In this document: piece after piece, positions 1 to 5,737 of the stretch
Layout of the letters: each line of letters starts with the position of its first letter
Numbering within the stretch: the first letter of the stretch is position 1
The notes under the pieces: model-generated
What the model saw: the letters and a program-made list of their open reading frames with translations, nothing else
Databases searched by the model: none
What the model was told of the DNA's origin: nothing
Position numbers and translations under genes: made by a program
DNA from: Clostridiaceae bacterium
GTDB taxonomy: Bacteria > Bacillota > Clostridia > UMGS1883 > JAAYMJ01
Direction: 5' to 3'
Length of the DNA: 6,051 nucleotides
Assembly: GCA_012521455.1 (NCBI GenBank)
Contig: JAAYMJ010000031.1
Span: 1-6,051 of the forward strand

Positions 1-566
1 AAAACCCAATACCCATAATCCACCCCGAAGTGTGGCAGTTAATCAGGGTTTTGTTTGATATAAAAAAGCCGAAAACCGTGCTGGAAGTGGGCACTGCAAT
101 AGGTTACAGCTCAATTTTTATGGCAAAGCTACTGGAAGATGTTAAAATTGTAACAATCGAGCGAATGGAGGATATGGTAAATTCGGCAAGGGAAAATGTA
201 AAAAAAGCGGGCCTTTGCGACAGGATTACCATAATTCACGGCGAGGCGAAGGAAATACTAAAAAATTTGCAAGACCCTTTTGACTTTATATTTTTAGACG
301 GGGCAAAAGCCCAATACATTGAATTTTTGCCCCTTATAATCAGGCTTTTAAACAATGGGGGCATATTATTTTCTGACAATATTTTATACAAAGGCATGAT
401 TTCTTCCGACGAACTGGTTATAAGAAGAAAAATCACAATCGTAAAACGGCTGAGAAAATACTTATCCGAAATTTCATCCCATCCCCTTTTGGACACAAGC
501 ATTCTTCCCATTGGCGACGGGGTGGCAATTTCTTATAAAAAATACGGAGGTTATCAATTACAATAA
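1..566 (+). CDS. trmR: tRNA 5-hydroxyuridine methyltransferase TrmR (YrrM family), 5' partial
   Basis: This is an SAM-dependent class I O-methyltransferase. In the TrmR/YrrM family it methylates 5-hydroxyuridine at tRNA wobble position 34 to give 5-methoxyuridine. The frame is open to the left edge (first full codon at 3) and about 187 residues are visible, so roughly 25-30 N-terminal residues are missing compared with the ~217 aa family. The GTG at 30 is an internal Val codon, because the upstream residues (NPIPIIHPEV) already match the family. Visible motifs are the SAM-binding loop VLEVGTAIGYSS, the acidic residue after strand 2 (TIERMEDM), FDFIFLDGAKAQY, and LFSDNILYKG; the Asp residues in the last two fit the metal and substrate site of this family. 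A U32-family gene follows after 29 nt, as yrrN/yrrO follow yrrM in Bacillus, which supports TrmR over a generic catechol-type O-methyltransferase. The exact substrate is inferred. Confidence 0.88.
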   Translation, partial: NPIPIIHPEVWQLIRVLFDIKKPKTVLEVGTAIGYSSIFMAKLLEDVKIVTIERMEDMVNSARENVKKAGLCDRITIIHGEAKEILKNLQDPFDFIFLDGAKAQYIEFLPLIIRLLNNGGILFSDNILYKGMISSDELVIRRKITIVKRLRKYLSEISSHPLLDTSILPIGDGVAISYKKYGGYQLQ

Positions 567-580
567 ATCCACACTTTTTG

Positions 581-588
581 AAAGGAAG
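581..588 (+). promoter_or_regulatory. Shine-Dalgarno site deciding the trhP start
   Basis: AAAGGAAG lies 7 nt before the TTG at 596 and inside the reading frame that would start at the TTG at 578. No comparable site precedes 578. This favours 596 as the start. Confidence 0.7.
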
Positions 589-595
589 TATAAAT

Positions 596-1825
596 TTGAA
601 TAAATGCGAACTTCTTTCTCCCGCCGGAAGCCTTGAAAAGTTAAAAGCGGCAATTCTCTATGGCGCTGACGCCGTATATATCGGCGGGGAGGAATTTTCT
701 TTAAGAAACGCGGCGGAAAATTTTACCCTTGAGGAGATGAAAGAGGGGATTTCCTTTGCCCATGCGCGGGGCAAAAAGGTTTATGTCACAGCAAATATCA
801 TACCCCACAACAGCGATTTAGCAGGTTTTAGGGAGTATGTAAAAGAACTGGATAAATTAAACATTGACGCCATTATTATTTCTGACCCCGGCGCGTTTTC
901 AATTGTAAAAGAGGCAGCGCCAGACATGGAAATTCATATTAGCACACAAGCTAATAATGTAAACTATGAAACGGTCAGGTTTTGGCACAAAATGGGCGCA
1001 AAGCGGGTGGTTCTTGCAAGGGAACTGACTCTTGATGAAATTAGGGAAATCAGGGATAAAACACCGCCTGAGTGCGAGCTTGAAGCTTTTGTGCACGGTG
1101 CGATGTGTATTTCATATTCAGGAAGGTGCCTGCTTTCAAACTACATGGCAGGCAGGGACGCAAACAAGGGCGAATGCGCCCACCCGTGCCGCTGGAAATA
1201 CGCTTTGGTTGAAGAAAAAAGGCCGGGGCAGTATTTTCCCATTTATGAAAATGAGCGGGGTACCTTTATTTTAAATTCAAAGGACCTTTGCATGATAAAT
1301 CATATAGATAAGGTTATAGAGGCTGGGATATACAGCTTAAAAATCGAGGGAAGGGTAAAGTCGGCATATTATGTGGCAACGGTTACAAAGGCTTACCGTG
1401 AAGCTATTGACGCGTACTATGAAAACCCAAAAAATTTTGTCGCCGACCCCGCATGGATGGAAGAACTGCTAAAGGTTAGCCACCGTGAATACTCCACAGG
1501 GTTTTATTTGGGCGAAAGAGGTTCCCAGGTTTACGGCACAAGCTCGTATATCAGGGATTACGATATTGTTGGTGTTGTTTTGGATTACGACGAAAAAACA
1601 AAAATTGCGACAATTGAGCAGAGAAACCGGTTTTTCAAAGGCGATGAAGTTGAAATAATCCAGCCGGGGGTAAAGGGTTATTATAAACAAATAATCCGTG
1701 AAATGAAAAATGAAAATGATGAGGATATCGACAGCGCGCCACACCCGCAAATGATTTTAAAAATTCCGGTTGATATCCCTCTTATAAAGGATTCAATTAT
1801 ACGAAAGGGTAAGATAAATGAATAG
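596..1825 (+). CDS. trhP: Peptidase U32 family protein, tRNA uridine 5-hydroxylation protein TrhP-like
   Basis: This is a U32-family protein (409 aa). Despite the 'peptidase/collagenase-like' label, members such as E. coli TrhP (YegQ) and B. subtilis YrrN/YrrO are needed to hydroxylate U34 of tRNA to ho5U, using prephenate-derived chemistry and Fe-S clusters. The N-terminus reads ELLSPAGSLEKLKAA..YGADAVYIGG, typical of the family. The U32 signature is at about residues 163-181 (EAFVHGAMCISYSGRCLLS). Cys171, Cys178, Cys194 or Cys198, and Cys232 match in spacing the four cysteines that hold a [4Fe-4S] cluster in the U32 relatives UbiU/UbiV. The region after about residue 320 fits the C-terminal beta domain of the longer YrrO-type proteins. 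The TTG start at 596 is chosen for its Shine-Dalgarno site; TTG 578 would add six residues. It sits 29 nt after trmR, which would methylate its product, and overlaps proB by 8 nt. Only one U32 gene is seen here, whereas Bacillus has two in tandem; another could lie elsewhere. Confidence 0.87.
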   Translation: MNKCELLSPAGSLEKLKAAILYGADAVYIGGEEFSLRNAAENFTLEEMKEGISFAHARGKKVYVTANIIPHNSDLAGFREYVKELDKLNIDAIIISDPGAFSIVKEAAPDMEIHISTQANNVNYETVRFWHKMGAKRVVLARELTLDEIREIRDKTPPECELEAFVHGAMCISYSGRCLLSNYMAGRDANKGECAHPCRWKYALVEEKRPGQYFPIYENERGTFILNSKDLCMINHIDKVIEAGIYSLKIEGRVKSAYYVATVTKAYREAIDAYYENPKNFVADPAWMEELLKVSHREYSTGFYLGERGSQVYGTSSYIRDYDIVGVVLDYDEKTKIATIEQRNRFFKGDEVEIIQPGVKGYYKQIIREMKNENDEDIDSAPHPQMILKIPVDIPLIKDSIIRKGKINE

Positions 1826-2624
1826 CATTAAAGACGCAAAACGAGTTGTGGTTAAAGTCGGGACTTCTACTTTAGCCTATCCCAATGGCAAATTAAACAT
1901 AAGAAGGATAGAGGATTTGGTAAAAGTGCTATCCGACTTAAAAAACCAAGGCAGGGAAGTGGTGCTTGTTTCCTCAGGCGCCATTGGCGCAGGGGTTGGG
2001 ACATTGAATTTGCCAAGCCGCCCAAGTGAAGTCAGGATGAAGCAGGCGGTTGCCGCAATCGGGCAGATTGAGCTTATGAATGTGTACCGCAAATTTTTCG
2101 CTGACTACGGCCACCATGTGGCGCAGGTGCTTTTAACAAAAGATGTGGTGGATGATGACCACAGGAAGGAAAACGCCATTGAAACCTTTAAGGCGCTTTT
2201 GTCGCTTGGCGTTGTGCCAATAGTTAATGAAAACGACGTTATAAGCTATGAAGAAATTGAGTTTGGCGACAATGACACCCTGTCGGCGGTTGTTGCCTCG
2301 TTGATTGACGCAGAACTGCTTATTTTGTTATCCGACATTGACGGGCTTTATGACTCAGACCCCCATAAAAACGAAAACGCAAAATTAATTCAAGTGGTAG
2401 AAGAAATCACCGACGAAATAAAGCACATGGCAACGGGCTCCAGCACAAAGCAGGGGACAGGGGGCATGACCACAAAGCTGAAAGCGGCTGAAATCGCCAC
2501 AAGCCGTGGAATAAACATGATAATCGCAAACGGCAACAACCCTTCCAAAACACTGTATACCATATTTGATGAAAAACCTTGCGGCACACTCTTTTTAGGA
2601 AAAGAAAAACTAAAAAGGATGTGA
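1818..2624 (+). CDS. proB: Glutamate 5-kinase (short form without PUA domain)
   Basis: This cytoplasmic enzyme phosphorylates glutamate with ATP to gamma-glutamyl phosphate, the first step of proline synthesis. It is 268 aa and consists of one amino-acid-kinase domain. Motifs are VVKVGTSTLA (residues 11-20, phosphate binding), VSSGAIGAGVG (51-61), NENDVISYEEIEFGDNDTLSA (from 138; substrate-binding Asn/Asp residues), LLSDIDGLYDSDP (170-182) and GTGGMTTKLKAA (213-224, nucleotide lysine loop). Many bacterial ProB proteins are about 365 aa with a C-terminal PUA domain; here the protein ends at GTLFLGKEKLKRM just after the kinase fold, a natural short form and not a broken gene. The ATG lies inside the end of the U32 gene (8-nt overlap), preceded by AAAGGG, so translation is probably coupled. 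proA follows after 4 nt. Feedback inhibition by proline is common in the family but cannot be read from the sequence. Confidence 0.95.
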   Translation: MNSIKDAKRVVVKVGTSTLAYPNGKLNIRRIEDLVKVLSDLKNQGREVVLVSSGAIGAGVGTLNLPSRPSEVRMKQAVAAIGQIELMNVYRKFFADYGHHVAQVLLTKDVVDDDHRKENAIETFKALLSLGVVPIVNENDVISYEEIEFGDNDTLSAVVASLIDAELLILLSDIDGLYDSDPHKNENAKLIQVVEEITDEIKHMATGSSTKQGTGGMTTKLKAAEIATSRGINMIIANGNNPSKTLYTIFDEKPCGTLFLGKEKLKRM

Positions 2625-2628
2625 TATT

Positions 2629-3867
2629 ATGTTAAACCAAATTGGAAAAAGCGCAAAGGAAGCAAGTTATGTTTTAAATAATATATCCACCACAAAAAAA
2701 GACGAGGCGCTAACTAAAATAGCTGAATTATTAATTGAAAAAACCGATGAGATACTTTTGGCAAATGAAAAGGATTTGGAAAACGCCAAACAAAAGGGGA
2801 TAAGCGGGGCGCTATTAGACAGGCTGACCCTGACAAAGGAAAGGATAGGGCAAATCGCAAAAAGCGCCCTTGAGATTTCAAAACTCCCCGACCCCATTGA
2901 TGAGGTAATCTCCATGGTAAAGCGGCCAAACGGGCTTGTGATAGGCAAAAAGCGGGGTCCTTTAGGTGTGATTGCCATAATTTATGAAGCCCGCCCCAAT
3001 GTGACGGTGGAAGCGGCGTGCCTTTGCTTAAAATCCTCAAACGCGGTAATTTTGCGGGGCGGAAGTGAGGCAATAAATTCAAACATAAAGCTTTGTGAAA
3101 TAATGCAAAAAGCACTAATAGATTCAGGCCTTCCAAAAGAGTGCATAAATATTGTGCCTGATACAAGCAGGGAAATTGCGCTTGCGCTTATGAAGCTAAA
3201 CGAATATGTGGATGTTATAATTCCCCGCGGCGGGGCAGGGTTGATTAAAACCTGCATTGAAAACGCGACAGTGCCCGTAATTGAAACGGGAACGGGGAAC
3301 TGCCATATTTATGTGGATGATGAGTGCGACCAGGAAATGGCGTTAGATATCCTGATTAACGCGAAAACCAGCCGCCCTGGCGTTTGCAACGCCGCGGAAA
3401 AGCTTTTGATAAACAATAAAATCAAATATGAGTTTTTGCCAAAAGCCTATAAAGCGTTAAAGGAAAAAAATGTGGTAATGGTGGGCTGCGAAGAAACAAG
3501 AAGGATACTGCCCGATATTGAGCCTGCTACAGAAGAGGACTGGTACACCGAATATTTGGATTATAAAATCGCTATAAAAGTTGTTTCTGACATTGACGAG
3601 GCGATAAAACACATAAATAAATATAACTCTAAACACTCCGAGGCAATCATTACAACATCCTATGAAAAGGCCCAAAAATTCCATCAGGAAGTTGACGCGG
3701 CCTGTGTGTATGTAAACGCTTCAACCCGCTTTACCGACGGGTTTGAGTTTGGTTACGGCGGGGAAATCGGCATAAGCACCCAAAAAATCCACGCCCGCGG
3801 CCCTATGGGATTGAAAGAATTAACCAGCATAAAATATATCATTTTTGGAAACGGTCAGATAAGATAA
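2629..3867 (+). CDS. proA: Glutamate-5-semialdehyde dehydrogenase (gamma-glutamyl phosphate reductase)
   Basis: ProA reduces gamma-glutamyl phosphate with NADPH to glutamate 5-semialdehyde, which cyclises to pyrroline-5-carboxylate; ProC (not in this window) completes proline synthesis. The 412 aa length is usual for the family. Diagnostic segments are the Rossmann/cofactor region GPLGVIAIIYEARPNVTVEA (residues 110-129), AVILRGGSEA (139-148), PRGGAGLI (199-206), the catalytic cysteine in TSRPGVCNAAEKLL (Cys253), and the C-terminal YVNASTRFTDGFEFGYGGEIGIST plus KIHARGPMGLKELT. The ATG at 2629 has AAGGA at 2615-2619 with a 9-nt spacer, inside the end of proB, so the two are probably translationally coupled, which suits enzymes that pass on a labile acyl phosphate. 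It is the last gene of the operon: its stop codon lies in the left arm of a terminator hairpin. Confidence 0.97.
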   Translation: MLNQIGKSAKEASYVLNNISTTKKDEALTKIAELLIEKTDEILLANEKDLENAKQKGISGALLDRLTLTKERIGQIAKSALEISKLPDPIDEVISMVKRPNGLVIGKKRGPLGVIAIIYEARPNVTVEAACLCLKSSNAVILRGGSEAINSNIKLCEIMQKALIDSGLPKECINIVPDTSREIALALMKLNEYVDVIIPRGGAGLIKTCIENATVPVIETGTGNCHIYVDDECDQEMALDILINAKTSRPGVCNAAEKLLINNKIKYEFLPKAYKALKEKNVVMVGCEETRRILPDIEPATEEDWYTEYLDYKIAIKVVSDIDEAIKHINKYNSKHSEAIITTSYEKAQKFHQEVDAACVYVNASTRFTDGFEFGYGGEIGISTQKIHARGPMGLKELTSIKYIIFGNGQIR

Positions 3868-3900
3868 CAAAAAGGCTCATAGATTGGGCCTTTTTGTTAT
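3864..3900 (+). terminator. Intrinsic terminator of the trmR-trhP-proBA operon
   Basis: ATAACAAAAAGGC (3864-3876) pairs with GCCTTTTTGTTAT (3888-3900). The stem extends by TCA/TGG to about 16 bp with a 5-nt loop. The core GGCTCA/TGGGCC is followed by TTTTTGTTAT. The proA stop codon is in the left arm. The matching upstream A run means it could also stop leftward transcripts. Confidence 0.85.
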
Positions 3901-3934
3901 AAAAAAGCCCAGCAAAAGCGTTTGTTGCTAAAAC

Positions 3935-3970
3935 AAAAAAGGCATATCCGGCTTGGGATATGCCTTTTTT
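3935..3970 (-). terminator. Intrinsic terminator of lexA, probably bidirectional
   Basis: A6 followed by GGCATATCC (3941-3949), a 6-nt loop, GGATATGCC (3956-3964) and T6. It lies one base past the lexA stop codon on the minus strand, where the A6 run reads as T6. On the plus strand it is a backup terminator for proA. Between the two hairpins, AGCAA/TTGCT (3911-3929) can form a third, weak stem, read leftward as stem, GGGC, then T6. Confidence 0.88.
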
Positions 3971-3971
3971 A

Positions 3972-4592
3972 TTACTTCATTATCCTTAAAACCCCGATAA
4001 CTTTGCCTAAAATTTGAACTTCCTTGCAAATGATAGGCTCCATATAATCGTTTTCGGGCTGAAGCCTATAGTATCCCTTTTCTTTATAAAACGTCTTAAC
4101 AGTTGCTTCATCCCCAACAAGCGCCACGGCAACGGTGCCGTTTGGAACGCTTTCCTGCTTTCTCACAACCACAAAATCACCGTCTAAAATCCCCTTATTT
4201 ATCATGCTTTCGCCTCTAACCTGAAGCATAAATATATCTTCGTTTTGGGCAAAATCCATGGGAAGGGGGAAGGTGCGGATTATGTTTTCCTCAGCTAATA
4301 TGGGAAGCCCCGCGCTGATTTTCCCTAAAACCGGCACCTCAATGTATTTATCAATGGTCTTGACCTTATCCCGTTTTGTGTCAACCGCAACCCGTATTGC
4401 CCTGGTTTTTGAAGGGATTTTTTCCAAAAGGCCCTTTTTTTCTAATCTCTGCAAATATCCATGCACAGTAGAAGGTGATTTTAACCCGACCGCCGCACAA
4501 ATCTCTCTAACTGTGGGAGGATAACCCTTTTCATTTATCTGTTTATTTATAGAATCAAGAATTTCCTGCTGTTTTTTTTCGTTTACCGCCAC
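3972..4592 (-). CDS. lexA: LexA repressor, SOS regulator
   Basis: LexA represses SOS genes by binding GAACnnnnGTTC boxes and cleaves itself when stimulated by RecA on single-stranded DNA. The 206 aa protein has a winged-helix N-terminus (about 1-68: KGYPPTVREICAAVGLKSPSTVHGYLQRLEKKGLL) and an S24 peptidase C-terminus. The cleavage bond is Ala94-Gly95 in GKISAGLP. The catalytic serine is Ser129 (RGESMINKGILDGD) and the lysine is Lys166 (EATVKTFY), so the protein looks fully active. The chosen start is the GTG at 4592 (minus strand): GGGAGG (4600-4605) lies 7 nt upstream. The ATG at 4607 would add five residues (MGGFF) that are in fact this Shine-Dalgarno site in translation. The gene is divergent from a YneA-like gene, as in Bacillus, and has a LexA box over its own promoter, so it is autoregulated. 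It is convergent with proA. Confidence 0.97.
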   Translation of the reverse strand: MAVNEKKQQEILDSINKQINEKGYPPTVREICAAVGLKSPSTVHGYLQRLEKKGLLEKIPSKTRAIRVAVDTKRDKVKTIDKYIEVPVLGKISAGLPILAEENIIRTFPLPMDFAQNEDIFMLQVRGESMINKGILDGDFVVVRKQESVPNGTVAVALVGDEATVKTFYKEKGYYRLQPENDYMEPIICKEVQILGKVIGVLRIMK

Positions 4593-4599
4593 AAAAAAA

Positions 4600-4605
4600 C
4601 CTCCC
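4600..4605 (-). promoter_or_regulatory. Shine-Dalgarno site deciding the lexA start
   Basis: On the minus strand this reads GGGAGG, followed by seven T and the GTG start at 4592. It overlaps an ATG at 4607 that begins the longest possible frame but has no ribosome site of its own. Confidence 0.85.
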
Positions 4606-4630
4606 ATATGGTAAATCTTTCTTTAATTAG

Positions 4631-4659
4631 ATTATAACATACTTTTTTGAAAAATACAA
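4631..4659 (-). promoter_or_regulatory. lexA promoter (extended -10)
   Basis: On the minus strand TATAAT (4636-4631) is preceded by TG at the extended -10 position (TGTTATAAT). A weak -35, TTGTAT (4659-4654), lies 17 nt away. The good -10 probably makes up for the poor -35. LexA box 1 overlaps the -35. The predicted start of transcription is near 4624, giving a leader of about 32 nt. Confidence 0.75.
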
Positions 4660-4670
4660 ACATTTGTTCT
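4657..4670. promoter_or_regulatory. LexA box 1 (imperfect)
   Basis: CAAACATTTGTTCT has one perfect half (GTTC) and one altered half (AAAC for GAAC). It overlaps the lexA -35 and so should mediate autorepression, more weakly than the two perfect boxes. Its centre is 40 bp from box 2. Confidence 0.75.
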
Positions 4671-4689
4671 TATTTTTTAAAAAAAAGTA

Positions 4690-4718
4690 TTGACAACGAA
4701 CATTTGTTCTGATAATAT
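4690..4718 (+). promoter_or_regulatory. SOS promoter of the yneA-like/ogt transcript
   Basis: A perfect -35 TTGACA (4690-4695), a 17-nt spacer and TAATAT (4713-4718) within GATAATATAA. A T6A8 tract (4673-4686) just upstream looks like an UP element. The spacer is almost filled by LexA box 2. The predicted start of transcription is near 4725, just before box 3. This should be a strong promoter when LexA is cleaved. Confidence 0.85.
4697..4710. promoter_or_regulatory. LexA box 2 (perfect, in promoter spacer)
   Basis: CGAACATTTGTTCT contains the perfect dyad GAAC-ATTT-GTTC and lies between the -35 and -10 of the rightward promoter. A bound LexA dimer would block RNA polymerase directly. Confidence 0.93.
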
Positions 4719-4727
4719 AAAGACAAA

Positions 4728-4741
4728 AGAACATTTGTTCG
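4728..4741. promoter_or_regulatory. LexA box 3 (perfect, at transcription start)
   Basis: AGAACATTTGTTCG has the same 12-base dyad as box 2, 31 bp further on (about three helical turns, so the same DNA face). It lies just after the predicted start site, in the leader of the yneA-like transcript. Confidence 0.92.
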
Positions 4742-4756
4742 CTTTAGATCCTTTTT

Positions 4757-4763
4757 AGAGGGG
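4757..4763 (+). promoter_or_regulatory. Shine-Dalgarno site deciding the yneA-like start
   Basis: AGAGGGG ends 8 nt before the ATG at 4772. The in-frame GTG at 4763 overlaps this site and would have none of its own. Confidence 0.75.
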
Positions 4764-4771
4764 TGTTTGGC

Positions 4772-5053
4772 ATGAAAAGGAGAAGGTTAAATAAAAGAGG
4801 TAAATTGTTTTTGCTTTTGCTATTAGTTACTTTAGTTATCACAATAAATGTCAGCGCGTTTTGCAATTTTTCGCAAAAACCTGACGAATATGTTATAATA
4901 AAAATAAATCCCGGCGATACCCTTTGGGATATTGCAAAATACTATTCCAACGGCCAGGATATCCGTAAAGTGATTTATGAAATCAATAAAATCAACAATT
5001 TGGAAGGCTCAAATATTTATCCAAACCAGCTTATTAAGGTGCCAATAAATTAG
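4772..5053 (+). CDS. yneA: YneA-like SOS cell-division suppressor with LysM domain
   Basis: This small secreted or membrane-anchored protein (93 aa) is the likely SOS checkpoint protein. B. subtilis YneA is made after DNA damage and delays septation from outside the membrane. The N-terminus is very basic (MKRRRLNKRGK), then comes one hydrophobic segment (about 12-29), with a possible signal-peptidase site after VSA (27-29). Residues about 39-91 are a LysM domain (EYVIIKINPGDTLWDIAKYYS..IYPNQLIKVPIN), which binds peptidoglycan. The protein ends right at the LysM domain, slightly shorter than the ~105 aa B. subtilis protein. Identity rests on architecture, the divergent lexA and two perfect LexA boxes in the promoter; sequence similarity outside LysM is low, so a generic LysM protein is the alternative. 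ogt follows after 15 nt on the same transcript. Confidence 0.8.
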   Translation: MKRRRLNKRGKLFLLLLLVTLVITINVSAFCNFSQKPDEYVIIKINPGDTLWDIAKYYSNGQDIRKVIYEINKINNLEGSNIYPNQLIKVPIN

Positions 5054-5060
5054 TAAAGGG
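5054..5060 (+). promoter_or_regulatory. Shine-Dalgarno site deciding the ogt start
   Basis: TAAAGGG ends 8 nt before the ATG at 5069. The GTG at 5060, three codons upstream and in frame, overlaps this site, so it is not the likely start. Confidence 0.65.
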
Positions 5061-5068
5061 TGTTTTAT

Positions 5069-5554
5069 ATGCTTTATTATTCTTCATATAACAGCCCTAT
5101 TGGGCTTTTGTTTATATTGGCAAGCGACAAGTATTTGAAAAAAATAACCCCGTTTCCCGTATTTTGCGCAACTAAAAAAGAAAATGAAATAATTTATAAA
5201 ACCAAAAAAGAGCTTGATGAGTACTTTTTTAACAAAAGGACAAGCTTTACCGTGCCGTTCCAGCTTGAAGGGCCCGCCTTTTATAAAAAGGTGTGGGAAG
5301 AGCTTTTAAAAATCGGATATGGAAAAACCAAAACCTATGGCGAGATTGCACAAAGTTTAGGAAACAAAAACTTAAGCAGGGTGGTGGGGATGGCGTGCAA
5401 AAACAATAACATCCCAATTATTATACCATGCCACAGGTGTTTGGGGAAAAACAATTCCTTGCACGGCTTTTCCTTAGGCCTTGACGCTAAGCGCTTTCTC
5501 TTGGATTTGGAAAAGCAGGAAGGAGAGAGGTTCCAAATAGGAGAGAGGGCTTAG
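5069..5554 (+). CDS. ogt: Methylated-DNA--[protein]-cysteine S-methyltransferase (O6-alkylguanine-DNA alkyltransferase)
   Basis: This suicide repair protein takes the alkyl group from O6-alkylguanine or O4-alkylthymine in DNA onto its own cysteine. The 161 aa length is usual for Ogt. Residues 1-65 fit the variable N-terminal ribonuclease-like domain (SPIGLLFILAS.. to TSFTVPFQLEG). From about 70 comes the DNA-binding/catalytic domain: FYKKVWEELLKIGYGKTKTYGEIAQSLG (helix-turn-helix entry, Tyr90), Arg104 in SRVVGMA (arginine finger), IIIPCHR with acceptor Cys121, and HGFSLGLDAKRFLLDLE. Two positions differ from the common pattern: the usual Asn-Pro before IP is Asn-Asn, and the residue after PCHR is Cys instead of Val. 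The catalytic set is otherwise complete. The tail after LDLE (13 residues) includes a small in-frame repeat and ends in a terminator-like hairpin. It probably shares the LexA-controlled transcript of the yneA-like gene. Confidence 0.92.
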   Translation: MLYYSSYNSPIGLLFILASDKYLKKITPFPVFCATKKENEIIYKTKKELDEYFFNKRTSFTVPFQLEGPAFYKKVWEELLKIGYGKTKTYGEIAQSLGNKNLSRVVGMACKNNNIPIIIPCHRCLGKNNSLHGFSLGLDAKRFLLDLEKQEGERFQIGERA

Positions 5555-5562
5555 CCCTTTTT
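5542..5562 (+). terminator. Probable terminator of the yneA-ogt transcript
   Basis: AGGGC (5546-5550), loop TTA, GCCCT (5554-5558), then T4 and further T-rich sequence. The stem can extend by A-T and G-U pairs to 5542/5562. It overlaps the ogt stop codon. The stem is short, so termination may be partial. Confidence 0.55.
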
Positions 5563-5666
5563 AGCTTTATCTTATTTGCCTAAAACCCGGGGCATTGTCT
5601 TGCCGATATTTTATTTATGATATGAGTGAAAGCTGCAAGAAAAACGGGCGTTGACGTAAACGCGGG

Positions 5667-5737
5667 ATATAAAACATACAAATTCTACAAATCAAATATG
5701 AAAAATATAATTGATATATTACCGGTATGTTTTATAT
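5667..5737. repeat. Perfect 13-nt inverted repeat, 45-nt spacer
   Basis: ATATAAAACATAC (5667-5679) is the exact reverse complement of GTATGTTTTATAT (5725-5737). Inside the spacer, ATCAA (5691-5695) and TTGAT (5711-5715) allow a second, nested stem. Confidence 0.7.

Noticed and set aside
578..595. Upstream TTG start for the U32 protein
   Set aside because: The Shine-Dalgarno site lies after this TTG and is well spaced for TTG 596, and family proteins begin close to the ELLSPAG segment.
1760..1817. Separate promoter for proB at the end of the U32 gene
   Set aside because: TTGATA and TATAAA are present but are only 7 nt apart, and the next A/T-rich -10-like site is too far away.
2714..3166. 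150-residue frame on the minus strand inside proA
   Set aside because: It is antisense to a clearly real, well-conserved gene, lacks a ribosome site and has a composition typical of a shadow frame.
4657..4741. CRISPR-like or other direct repeat array
   Set aside because: The three repeated units are short palindromes at promoter positions and match the Gram-positive LexA box, which explains them fully.
4772..4864. Lipoprotein signal on the YneA-like protein (Cys31)
   Set aside because: The residues before Cys31 are S-A-F; Phe at -1 does not fit a lipobox, which needs Gly, Ala or Ser there.
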